Positions 9,201 to 17,685 of a DNA stretch of 34,071 bases are shown one piece after another. The notes below the pieces were generated by a model. The model saw nothing but the letters and a program-made list of their open reading frames with translations. It was not told the origin of the DNA and made no database searches. Source of the DNA: Moraxella osloensis (lineage in GTDB: Bacteria; Pseudomonadota; Gammaproteobacteria; Pseudomonadales; Moraxellaceae); NCBI RefSeq assembly GCF_009867135.1, contig NZ_CP047228.1, positions 1 through 34,071 of the forward strand, given 5' to 3'. The position numbers and the translations under genes are program-made. How positions within the stretch are numbered: position 1 is the stretch's first letter; every line of letters begins with the position of its first letter.

Positions 9201-10166
9201 TTCACCGCAACACGAACATCGCTGGGTCGTGTATCTCTCATTCACGATTTCAAAACGGCAACCTGCGTTCTCGCATTTGTAGGTCAGTTGTCGTTTCAGT
9301 TCAAACCAGCCTGCATCGTAAACCGATTTGGCGAGTTTGCCTTTTTTACTATTAAATTGATTACTCTGAATATCACCGACCACGATTAGCGCATTATCTT
9401 TAACTAATTGGGTGGTGAATTTATGGATGAGGTCTTGGCGTGTATGTTTGATTTTGGCATGAATCGCTTTGACACGCTGTTTGTTTTTAGCTCTTTGAGC
9501 AATGGCTAACGCTTTAGCATATTTGAGCGTTTGCTTAATGGTGAGTTTGTCACCGTTTGAGGCGGTGGCACTGTCTTTAAGTCCTAAGTCAATACCTACA
9601 CTACCTGTACCGCATGATTGTTTGGGATAGTCTTTAACTGTGATACAGGCATACCAACGGTTACGGCTGTCTTGGACAATTTCCAGCGTGTTGATTTGAT
9701 ATAGGCTAAGGTTGTAGCTGTCCCATAGGTCAATGATTAGCTTTTGTCCTTTGGCTAGGCTTAGTTGCAAGGTTGATTTTAAGCCCTTGCTTTTTAATAA
9801 ACCGTTACCTGTTTGGTGTGTGGCGATGTGTTTGATGGCAGATTGTTTAAACGGTAGCCAACCCAAGCTTTTACGCTTTGATGTTGGGTTGTTGGTTCGC
9901 CATGACAATTTAGCTTTTTTGAATTGTTTTCTAGCTTTGGCATGGGTTTCATTGATGGCTTGGATAGTTTGAGAATGTAAACCAAGTAACTCACCGCTAC
10001 CTTTGGTGTATTCGTTTAGGTCGTAGGCTGAAAAGAACTTGCCAGTACGCTTAAGATGCTCGTAGCTTAACGCATTGACATAGTTCCATACGAAATTAAC
10101 CAAACCACTTAGGCGGTTAAGCTTTGCTGTGTGTTTATCTCGTATGCGTAGCTTGAGTGTTTTCAT
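9045..10166 (-). CDS. tnpB: TnpB RNA-guided nuclease, IS1341-type, copy 1
   Basis: A 373-residue TnpB starting MKTLKLRIRDKHTAKLNRLS. The upstream in-frame extension is not conserved in copy 2. RuvC-I is seen as SVGIDLGLKDSAT. The RuvC-II region reads IVVGDIQSNQF, with Gly where most TnpB proteins have the catalytic Glu. A Glu is present later, in VNERYTTQRCSCCG, as in TnpB lineages with a rearranged RuvC-II active site. A zinc finger (CSCC...CASC) and RuvC-III (HDRDINASKNIL) complete the protein. The family cuts DNA next to a short motif under RNA guidance, which helps the element persist after excision. Full length and not visibly damaged, so probably active as a nuclease. Confidence 0.93.
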   Translation of the reverse strand: MKTLKLRIRDKHTAKLNRLSGLVNFVWNYVNALSYEHLKRTGKFFSAYDLNEYTKGSGELLGLHSQTIQAINETHAKARKQFKKAKLSWRTNNPTSKRKSLGWLPFKQSAIKHIATHQTGNGLLKSKGLKSTLQLSLAKGQKLIIDLWDSYNLSLYQINTLEIVQDSRNRWYACITVKDYPKQSCGTGSVGIDLGLKDSATASNGDKLTIKQTLKYAKALAIAQRAKNKQRVKAIHAKIKHTRQDLIHKFTTQLVKDNALIVVGDIQSNQFNSKKGKLAKSVYDAGWFELKRQLTYKCENAGCRFEIVNERYTTQRCSCCGEITANSPKGRKSLGIREWICASCGTWHDRDINASKNILAVGLDRLVEGIPLL

Positions 10167-10259
10167 GCAAATTATTTTAGCAAAATTTATGCAAGCGTTA
10201 TAGTGTACAAGTTGCCTTATATCCACCGCCTAAAGGCGGTGGTTTTACGGCAACGGATG

Positions 10260-11635
10260 ATAAACTTGCTAAAACGGATAATTTACCTGATGCCAGCATT
10301 ACCCAAACAGGCTTAAAAATCACCCCCTTCGATACCAATTTACCTGAATCAGCTCAATCTCTTATTAACAAAGTCGCCAGTATGTTACCACCTATCAAAA
10401 TCACCGAATTGCTATTGGAGGTTGATGACTGGACAGGGTTTAGTGATGAATTTACCCATTTAAAAACTGACGATACGGTCAAAGACAAACACTTACTATT
10501 CACCGTTATTTTAAGTGATGGCATTAATTTAGGCTTAAAGAAAATGGCAGAATCTTGCCCTGGTACAACTTACTCGAAACTATCGTGGTTACAGGCTTGG
10601 CATATTCGTGATGAAACTTATACCGCTGCATTAGCCGTATTGACCAACGCTCAATTAGCCAACGAATTTACCCTAAATTGGGGCGATGGCACAACCTCAT
10701 CCTCAGATGGGCAACGCTTTCGAGCAGGGGGTAAAGCTGAAAGTACAGGACATATCAATCCCAAATACGGCTCAGAACCTGGCAGACTTATCTATACCCA
10801 TGTTTCTGACCAATATAGCCCCTTTTATAGCAAACTTATCAATGTGGGGATTCGGGAATCAACCTATGTGCTGGATGGTTTGTTGTACCATGAATCGGAT
10901 TTAAAAGTAGAGGAACACTACACCGATACTGCAGGTTTTACTGACCATGTGTTTGCTCTCATGCACCTGCTAGGGTTTAAATTTGCCCCTCGGATTCGGG
11001 ATTTAGGTGATACCAAGCTGTTTATCCCAAGGGGTGATAATCCCTACCAAGCTCTCAAACCCATGATAGGCAGTACGATTAACACCAAAGTGATTGAAGA
11101 TAACTGGTCTGATATTCTACGGTTAGCGACCTCCATCAAACAAGGAACAGCAACTGCCTCACTCTTGGTTAAAAAACTTAGCAGTTATCCCCGTCAAAAT
11201 GGGTTAGCTCAAGCTTTGAGAGAAGTCGGGCGGATTGAACGCACACTATTTATTCTCGATTGGTTGCAGAATGTTGAACTAAGACGGCGGGTACAAGCAG
11301 GCTTAAATAAGGGTGAAGCTCGTAATGCGTTAGCCCGTGCGGTGTTCTTTAATCGGTTGGGTGAAATGCGTGATCATACTTTCGAGCACCAGCGTTATCG
11401 AGCTAGTGGTTTAAATTTGATTACGGCAGCGATTGTGCTGTGGAATACGGTGTATATTGAGCGAGCGGTGAATGCGTTGCGACAACAAGGGCAGGTAATT
11501 GATGATGGCCATCTTCAGTACCTGTCACCACTGGGTTGGGAGCATATTAATTTGACAGGTGACTATGTTTGGAAAAGCAGTTTTGAGGTTGGCAAAGGTA
11601 AATTTAGACCATTTAGGGGCAATAGTGAAGACTAA
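10260..11635 (+). pseudogene. tnpA: Tn3-family transposase TnpA, 3' part (catalytic core)
   Basis: This part resumes the tnpA frame after the insertion: 10260-10261 complete the split codon, then [20 protein letters not shown]. It carries the DDE core: SSSDGQRF (first Asp), [13 protein letters not shown] (second Asp) and [21 protein letters not shown] (Glu region). It ends [12 protein letters not shown], as the family does. An ATG at 10382 could start a 417-residue fragment, but with no convincing ribosome binding site. Alone it lacks the DNA-binding half. Loss of function is reversible in principle, because precise excision of the tnpB element would rebuild the gene. Confidence 0.93.
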
Positions 11636-11659
11636 TATGGTTAAAACTCAACAAAATTC

Positions 11660-11697
11660 CTTAGCGTACTATTTTCTCCGTTTTCTGTGATGACCCC
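11660..11697 (+). repeat. Right terminal inverted repeat of the Tn3-family transposon
   Basis: CTTAGCGTACTATTTTCTCC followed by GTTTTCTGTGATGACCCC. The reverse complement matches the left end at 6601 except at positions 8 and 22. It lies 25 bp after the tnpA stop codon and 41 bp before the end of kfrA. Confidence 0.92.
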
Positions 11698-11737
11698 TAC
11701 CCGAATTAGCTTTACGATGTAAATTTTGGGGTGAAAT

Positions 11738-12760
11738 TTACTCCACCAATGCCTTGAAGTTCGTTTTGCTCATAAAATCGCGCAATTCACCTAAAATGGA
11801 GTCCTGCGCTTCCAACTTGGCATTTGCAGTTGCTAATTCTAGCTGAAGACCATGCACTTTAGCGCTGAATGATTCCATTTGATTTGTTGCTTCAACCAGT
11901 TGATCATTTTGATTTGCGATCATGATTTCTCTATCTACAAGTTGAACTTCCAACACTTTACTATGTTGCTCATTGGCTTGTAGTTGCTGAGCCAGTCGCT
12001 GATTCTTATGTAACTCATCGCTCAAGCCTCTTTAAGCATGGGATAAATCTGCGGCCAAACGCGTACTCTCTTGATTCAATTTGGTTGATTCATCTTGTTT
12101 GATGATGACTGTCTGCTGTACTTGACGCAGTTCTGCTTGTAATTGCTGTATCTGTAGCTCATGGCGTCGTTGATCTTGCTCTCGTTGCTCTTTAACGGAT
12201 TGGCGGTAGTGTTCTAAAGCATCTCGTGCGTGCTGGTGTTTTTCTTCAAGTGACTGACGATGCGCCTCATTCTCGGCCAGACGATCATTCAAGTCGGCAA
12301 CTTGTTGCGTTAACGTATGACGAGCTATCGTTTCCTTTTGTAGGGCAATATGCGTTTCGTGATGAGACGACTTTTCCTGAAGCAGAGTGCTTTCTGACAG
12401 CCGCACTCGATTACCCAATGCTTCAATTTCAGTATGTAAAGCTAATAATTGTTCAGCATGTTGTTGATCCTTTACGGTACTTTCAGCACGTATTTCATTG
12501 ACTTGAACATTAGCCTCATCTTGCAATTGGCTAGAGAGTCTCGAAATGAGATTCTGTAAAGCCTCACTGATGTCAACTTTGTGTCTAGTGGCTCCGCCGT
12601 CCTCCTCTTCAAGCTCTTTCAAATACTTATGAATGGTCGTTTTTGACCCTGTATTGCCGAGTTCTACGCGCACCGCATCGACGGAGGGGTATTTACTTTG
12701 TGCCAGTAAAGACTCACGAGCCTTCTTAACTTCAGATTTATACAGTCCCGTGCGCGCCAT
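11738..12760 (-). pseudogene. kfrA: KfrA-type plasmid DNA-binding/coiled-coil protein, broken by one in-frame stop
   Basis: The frame starts at 12760 (MARTGLYKSEVKKARESLLA) with an N-terminal KfrA helix-turn-helix domain to about residue 55 (GNTGSKTTIHKYLKELEEED). A long Gln/Glu-rich coiled coil follows. A TAA at 12034-12032 ends it after 242 residues (...RLAADLSHA). The same frame resumes at once (RGLSDELHKNQRLAQQLQAN) and runs to 11738 with more coiled coil, 340 codons in all. One base change from CAA, GAA or AAA would explain the stop. The truncated protein keeps the DNA-binding domain and may still bind its operator. KfrA proteins autoregulate and help plasmid stability. GGGAG stands 9 bases before the ATG. 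Confidence 0.86.
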
Positions 12761-12781
12761 AACAGCACTCCCACTCTATAG

Positions 12782-12809
12782 TGTAATATATTACATACCA
12801 CGTAATTAC
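12782..12809. promoter_or_regulatory. Palindromes upstream of kfrA, candidate autoregulatory operator
   Basis: A perfect 14-bp palindrome TGTAATATATTACA (12782-12795) and a perfect 8-bp palindrome GTAATTAC (12802-12809) share the GTAAT half. They lie 22-49 bp upstream of the kfrA start. KfrA proteins are known to repress their own promoter through such repeats. The assignment is by position. Confidence 0.5.
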
Positions 12810-12854
12810 ATACTAACAATTTCAATTAATCAAGTTATTTTTGGATGATAAATG

Positions 12855-12883
12855 ACACAGGATAACTAGCCGTTATCCTGTGT
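12855..12883. terminator. 12-bp perfect hairpin between merB and kfrA
   Basis: ACACAGGATAAC (12855-12866) and GTTATCCTGTGT (12872-12883) are perfect complements around a 5-nt loop. It lies 67 bp past the end of merB, so a transcription end for the mer operon is possible. However, no U-run follows on the merB strand, so it may instead be a protein site or a junction remnant. Confidence 0.45.
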
Positions 12884-12949
12884 TATGGCGTTTTATATAA
12901 ATAAGATGGGAGTTTTTATAAGAAATATTACATGCTGCCAAAGACTTCT

Positions 12950-13585
12950 TTAATTTGTTGCTTGACCTACTGCCGACAAATGCCTAGCCAGTTTACGCCC
13001 CAATTCATATGCTTCTTGGACAGTCACTATTTCAACTCGTGGGTGCTCTAAAGCCCAGTCGTGAGCTACACGGCTGGAGGCAAAAAAATGTACATGACAG
13101 CAAAATGATAAACGAATATCAGTTTTATTCTGCGGAAGTATCAGTGATACCACGGCATCAGATGGAGTGATGTCCAACACCTCATCGGGTGTAACAGTAA
13201 GCAATATAGGCACGCTGGTGCTCGCACAACGTGAATGCACATAAGCGGTTTGATTAAGCAGCGGTGGAAAAATCAAGGTATCGAGTGCGCACCATGTGTA
13301 TAGCCGTTGGCCATTAATTTCAACGGTGTGCATGGTTTCGCGTTGCGTGAGACCATACCCGACAATATCTCCCGTATTGTCATATTCGATACCAGGAATT
13401 TCTTTAAGTATCGACGCTAATTGCTCAAGGTCGCAATTTAAAGCCGTTGCCAGGATTGTGGGTGAAACTGATTGCCCTTTAATCAGTTCATGCAGCAATA
13501 CACTAAATAGACTTGCTAAGTTTTTAGGCTGATTGGCTGGGATGAGACGATTGGCAATCTCTGTAACGTAGCGTGTGATATCCAT
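12950..13585 (-). CDS. merB: Organomercurial lyase
   Basis: A 211-residue MerB that cleaves the carbon-mercury bond of compounds such as methyl- or phenylmercury, releasing Hg(II) for MerA. The catalytic triad is visible: Cys99 and Asp102 in LYTWCALDTLIFP, and Cys162 in RLSFCCHVHFF. These correspond to Cys96, Asp99 and Cys159 of the plasmid R831b enzyme, with a constant offset of three. I chose the start at 13585 (MDITRYVTEIANRL), the family's usual N-terminus; an in-frame ATG at 13612 adds nine residues. It follows merA by 11 bp and is last in the operon. Its presence makes this a broad-spectrum mercury resistance locus. Confidence 0.96.
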   Translation of the reverse strand: MDITRYVTEIANRLIPANQPKNLASLFSVLLHELIKGQSVSPTILATALNCDLEQLASILKEIPGIEYDNTGDIVGYGLTQRETMHTVEINGQRLYTWCALDTLIFPPLLNQTAYVHSRCASTSVPILLTVTPDEVLDITPSDAVVSLILPQNKTDIRLSFCCHVHFFASSRVAHDWALEHPRVEIVTVQEAYELGRKLARHLSAVGQATN

Positions 13586-13596
13586 AATTGTTCCCT

Positions 13597-15270
<1,674 letters not shown>

Positions 15271-15307
15271 TTATTCATAGATTGTAGTTATCAGGCTGCA
15301 CCACCCA

Positions 15308-15344
15308 GTCAGACTGACGAATGTAATGACCTCGCCAGTCTGAC
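15308..15344. repeat. 9-bp inverted repeat in the merP-merA gap
   Basis: GTCAGACTG (15308-15316) and CAGTCTGAC (15336-15344) are perfect complements 19 bp apart, just past the stop of the 32-codon ORF and 89 bp before merA. In mRNA this could fold between the upstream genes and merA and act as a processing or attenuation structure. Confidence 0.6.
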
Positions 15345-15346
15345 AA

Positions 15347-15445
15347 TCAGCAGCAAATCCCACCGACAATCAGAAGCGTTACAACACTGGCGATTGTAAC
15401 GATGATGATGAGATCGGTTTTCTTCGAGATCAGCCATGCTTTCAT
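15347..15445 (-). CDS. 32-residue predicted membrane peptide between merP and merA
   Basis: ATG at 15445 with a GGGGG ribosome-binding stretch about 9-13 bases upstream. The product starts MKAWLISKKTD, continues as one hydrophobic helix (LIIIVTIASVVTLLIVGG) and ends ICC. It occupies the place where other mer operons carry merC, merF or other small membrane proteins. The closing Cys-Cys pair is reminiscent of the metal-binding vicinal cysteines of Mer transporters. It is not a recognisable MerC, MerE or MerF (all larger), and could be a remnant of one. Role in mercury handling is inference. Confidence 0.6.
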   Translation of the reverse strand: MKAWLISKKTDLIIIVTIASVVTLLIVGGICC

Positions 15446-15481
15446 GTTTATGCCCCCAAGCTGTTGCCTTTCCAGAGATTT

Positions 15482-15757
15482 CTACTGTTTGACAGTTGAT
15501 GGATAGCCAGCGTCCTCGGTTGCCTTGGTTAGCTTCTGGATATTGGTCTTCGCATCATCGTAGCTAACGATGGCTTCGCGTTTCTCGAAGACGATGCCTA
15601 CTTTGCTGACACCATCGACTTTGGTGAGCGCCTTCTTTACAGTGATTGGGCAGGCTGCACAGGTCATACCTGACACAGAGAGCGTGACGGTTTGAGTGGT
15701 TGCCAATGCAGGGGAAACAGCGGCTGCAAGAACCATAGAAACTAACAACTTTTTCAT
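15482..15757 (-). CDS. merP: Periplasmic mercury-binding protein
   Basis: A 91-residue protein with a signal peptide (MKKLLVSMVLAAAVSPALA) and one heavy-metal-associated domain with SGMTCAACP (Cys33, Cys36). It binds Hg(II) in the periplasm and hands it to MerT. The start at 15757 is chosen because it opens the signal peptide and has a purine-rich site upstream; a longer in-frame start at 15805 would run into merT. It lies 13 bp after merT. Confidence 0.97.
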   Translation of the reverse strand: MKKLLVSMVLAAAVSPALATTQTVTLSVSGMTCAACPITVKKALTKVDGVSKVGIVFEKREAIVSYDDAKTNIQKLTKATEDAGYPSTVKQ

Positions 15758-15770
15758 GATGAACTCCAGT

Positions 15771-16121
15771 CTAATAGAAAAATGGTACGACATAAGGAAA
15801 ACCAAGTGCGATCAGTACCAGTACAGATACTCCCCAGAAAATGATCTTGTACGTGGTTCGTACCTGTGGGATCGCGCAGACTTCGTCTGGCTTGCAGGCT
15901 TGTACTGGTCGGAAAATTCGCCGCCAAGCGAAAAACATCGCCACCAGTGCCACGCCGATGAAAATCGGGCGGTACGGTTCCAATGCGGTTAAGTTCCCGA
16001 TCCAAGCACCACTGAATCCCAATGCGACCAGAATCAGTGGACCTAAACAACAAGTAGATGCAAGGATCGCTGCCAATCCGCCAGCGAAAAGAGCACCGCG
16101 TCCATTTGGTGATTTAGACAT
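15771..16121 (-). CDS. merT: Mercuric ion transporter
   Basis: A 116-residue inner-membrane protein with three hydrophobic segments. The cysteine pairs have the family positions: Cys24-Cys25 in the first helix (ASTCCLGPLI), and Cys76 and Cys82 on the cytoplasmic side (QACKPDEVC). It moves Hg(II) from MerP into the cytoplasm for MerA. It is the first gene of the operon, read from the merT promoter at 16157-16187. Confidence 0.97.
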   Translation of the reverse strand: MSKSPNGRGALFAGGLAAILASTCCLGPLILVALGFSGAWIGNLTALEPYRPIFIGVALVAMFFAWRRIFRPVQACKPDEVCAIPQVRTTYKIIFWGVSVLVLIALGFPYVVPFFY

Positions 16122-16156
16122 AAGTTTCTCGTTTCAAATCTTGAGTGGATAGCGTA

Positions 16157-16187
16157 AGATTACCTCCGTAGTTATGTACGGAGTCAA
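16157..16187 (-). promoter_or_regulatory. merT promoter and MerR operator
   Basis: On the minus strand, the -35 box TTGACT (16187-16182) and a -10 box TAATCT (16162-16157) are 19 bp apart. This is the overlong spacing typical of MerR-controlled promoters. The spacer holds the dyad CTCCGTA (16164-16170) / TACGGAG (16177-16183), the expected MerR binding site. Mercury-bound MerR untwists this spacer to start transcription of merTPAB. The same site lies just upstream of divergent merR. Confidence 0.9.
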
Positions 16188-16192
16188 GTGGT

Positions 16193-16600
16193 ATGCGAGA
16201 TATTTTGGAGAACTTAACCATAGGCTCTTTTGCCAAGGTAGCTAAGGTCAATGTGGAGACCATTCGGTTTTACCAACGCAAAGGCTTATTGCCTGAGCCA
16301 GATAAGCCTTACGGCAGTATTCGTCGATATGGTGAGGCTGATGTGGCGCGAGTGAGGTTTGTAAAATCAGCCCAACGATTAGGCTTTAGTCTGGATGAAA
16401 TTGCTGAATTACTCAGATTGGACGATGGTACCCACTGCGATGAAGTTAGTCATCTGGCCGAACACAAGCTCCAAGACGTCCGTGAAAAAATGGCCGATCT
16501 AACGCGTATGGAAGCAGTGCTGTCTGAGCTTGTATGTGCCTGCCATGCACAGGGGGAAAACGTTTCATGCCCGCTAATTGCAGCACTCCATGGAGAGTAA
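16193..16600 (+). CDS. merR: Mercury-responsive transcriptional regulator
   Basis: A 135-residue MerR with the N-terminal winged helix ([20 protein letters not shown]), the dimer helix, and the mercury-binding cysteines Cys82, Cys117 and Cys126 at their family positions (an extra Cys115 also occurs). It is divergent from merT. The start ([11 protein letters not shown]) agrees with the family N-terminus and lies within 10 bp of the operator dyad, so MerR also represses itself. Confidence 0.97.
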   Translation: MRDILENLTIGSFAKVAKVNVETIRFYQRKGLLPEPDKPYGSIRRYGEADVARVRFVKSAQRLGFSLDEIAELLRLDDGTHCDEVSHLAEHKLQDVREKMADLTRMEAVLSELVCACHAQGENVSCPLIAALHGE

Positions 16601-16635
16601 TATCTCTTTCAATCCTAGAATTTAGTAGTCGATAA

Positions 16636-16662
16636 ATTAGCAAACCTTCAACGATTGCTAAT
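16636..16662. other. Candidate core recombination site of the tyrosine recombinase
   Basis: ATTAGCAA (16636-16643) and TTGCTAAT (16655-16662) form a perfect 8-bp inverted repeat with an 11-bp spacer, 27 bp overall, ending 21 bp before the recombinase start codon. This size and position fit the core of an internal resolution site, as in Tn4430 just upstream of tnpI. Confidence 0.6.
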
Positions 16663-16683
16663 AAGAATATCAGGTGAGTATCC

Positions 16684-17646
16684 GTGACTAAACTAGATCA
16701 ATATGTTCATGCCGCGACACGTGATAATACTCGTCGCAGTTATCAATCTGCTATTCGGCACTTTGAAACTGAATGGGGTGGCTTTCTACCTGCAACTGCC
16801 GATGGTGTTGCACGATACTTAGTTGATCATGTGGGATTGTTGTCGATCAATACACTAAGGCAACGGCTGGCTGCATTAGCGCAGTGGCATCTTGATCAAG
16901 GCTTTCCTGATCCCACAAAAGCCCCTATTGTGCGCAAGGTATTTCGCGGCATTCAAACCCTTCATCCCGCACAAGAAAAGCGAGCAAAACCATTTCAAAT
17001 TGAGCAATTAAGGCTGGTTATAAATTGGCTTGATCAATCTATTGAATCGGCTAGACTTACGGATAGCCATGGCGACGTATTACGACATACCCGCAATAAA
17101 TCCATGCTCTTACTTGGATTTTGGCGTGGCTTCCGTGGTGATGAACTGACACGGTTGCACGTGGAACATGTTGAAATCGTCCCAAATGAAGGGATGATCT
17201 GTTTTTTTCCTCAAACCAAAGGAGATCGCCAACTTAAAGGTACTCGTTTTAAAGCACCTGCATTATCTCAATTATGCCCCGTTACAGCATATACCGACTG
17301 GATTGAAGTCAGTGGCTTAACAAGCGGTGCCGTGTTTCGCTCTGTGAACCAATGGGGACATATCGGCCAAAACCGCCTGCACGAAGATAGCCTTATTCCA
17401 TTACTGCGTTCACTGTTTACAGAAGCAAAAATTGATTCGCCTATGCTTTATAGTGCTCATTCATTACGTCGTGGCTTTGCAAACTGGGCAACTTCCAATG
17501 GTTGGGATTTAAAAATGCTAATGGAATATGTAGGTTGGAAAAATATAAATTCAGCAATGCGTTATCTTGAAAGTGTCGATCCATTTGCGCAGCATCGTAT
17601 TGAGTCAATGTTGACGCCTTCAGAGCAGTTGGTCACTCAATTATAG
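16684..17646 (+). CDS. Tyrosine recombinase (TnpI-like resolvase of a Tn3-family element)
   Basis: A 320-residue phage-integrase-family protein from a GTG start. The N-terminal SAM-like core-binding domain is at about residues 1-105 (RDNTRRSYQSAIRHFETEWG). The catalytic domain has GFWRGFRGDELTRL (first Arg), SAHSLRRGFANW (His-x-x-Arg) and GWKNINSAMRYLESV (Tyr). It lies 39 bp upstream of a Tn4430-like tnpA in the same direction, and a candidate recombination core lies just in front of it. By analogy to TnpI of Tn4430 it would resolve cointegrates in place of a serine resolvase. It is longer than Tn4430 TnpI. Confidence 0.88.
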   Translation: MTKLDQYVHAATRDNTRRSYQSAIRHFETEWGGFLPATADGVARYLVDHVGLLSINTLRQRLAALAQWHLDQGFPDPTKAPIVRKVFRGIQTLHPAQEKRAKPFQIEQLRLVINWLDQSIESARLTDSHGDVLRHTRNKSMLLLGFWRGFRGDELTRLHVEHVEIVPNEGMICFFPQTKGDRQLKGTRFKAPALSQLCPVTAYTDWIEVSGLTSGAVFRSVNQWGHIGQNRLHEDSLIPLLRSLFTEAKIDSPMLYSAHSLRRGFANWATSNGWDLKMLMEYVGWKNINSAMRYLESVDPFAQHRIESMLTPSEQLVTQL

Positions 17647-17685
17647 TCTTTGTATAAAACTTACCCAGATAAGAGGAAATAAAGC

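Larger units (their letters stand above)
9028..10259 (-). mobile_element. tnpB-only IS200/IS605-type (IS1341-like) element, copy 1
   Basis: A 1,232-bp element inside tnpA. Read on the minus strand, the left end follows TTTAT (plus-strand ATAAA at 10260-10264). It contains an imperfect 44-nt foldback, GTTGCC...GGCAAC enclosing CCACCGCC-TTTA-GGCGGTGG (10211-10254). The right end has a hairpin with stem CCCCTTGC/GCAAGGGG (9038-9057) and finishes in GTCAA. No tnpA transposase gene is present, so it would need a Y1 transposase in trans. The ends are fixed by two facts: removal restores the Tn3 tnpA frame, and copy 2 has the same flanking TTTAT and terminal GTCAA. No target duplication is seen, as expected for this family. 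Confidence 0.88.
6601..11697 (+). mobile_element. Tn3-family transposon (tnpR-tnpA), interrupted by a tnpB element
   Basis: The left inverted repeat starts GGGGTCAGCACAGAAAACGG at 6601. The right repeat ends at 11697; its reverse complement starts GGGGTCATCACAGAAAACGG and differs from the left at 2 of the first 47 positions. Between them lie a resolvase, a res-like region and a transposase gene split by a 1,232-bp insertion, so the native unit would be about 3.87 kb. No passenger gene is present. The 5-bp flanks (ATTAA left, TACCC right) do not match, so no target duplication survives. An extra copy of the left end sits at 32828-32919 in inverted orientation. Confidence 0.9.

Noticed and set aside
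9033..9389. Extension of the Tn3 tnpA frame beyond the insertion point
   Set aside because: The extra 119 codons are antisense to tnpB and to the element end. They are a chance continuation, not a native C-terminus.
6596..11702. Target-site duplication for the 6601-11697 transposon or for the 6601-32919 interval
   Set aside because: The 5-bp flanks are ATTAA (left), TACCC (after 11697) and TTATA (after 32919). None match, so no simple insertion can be claimed.
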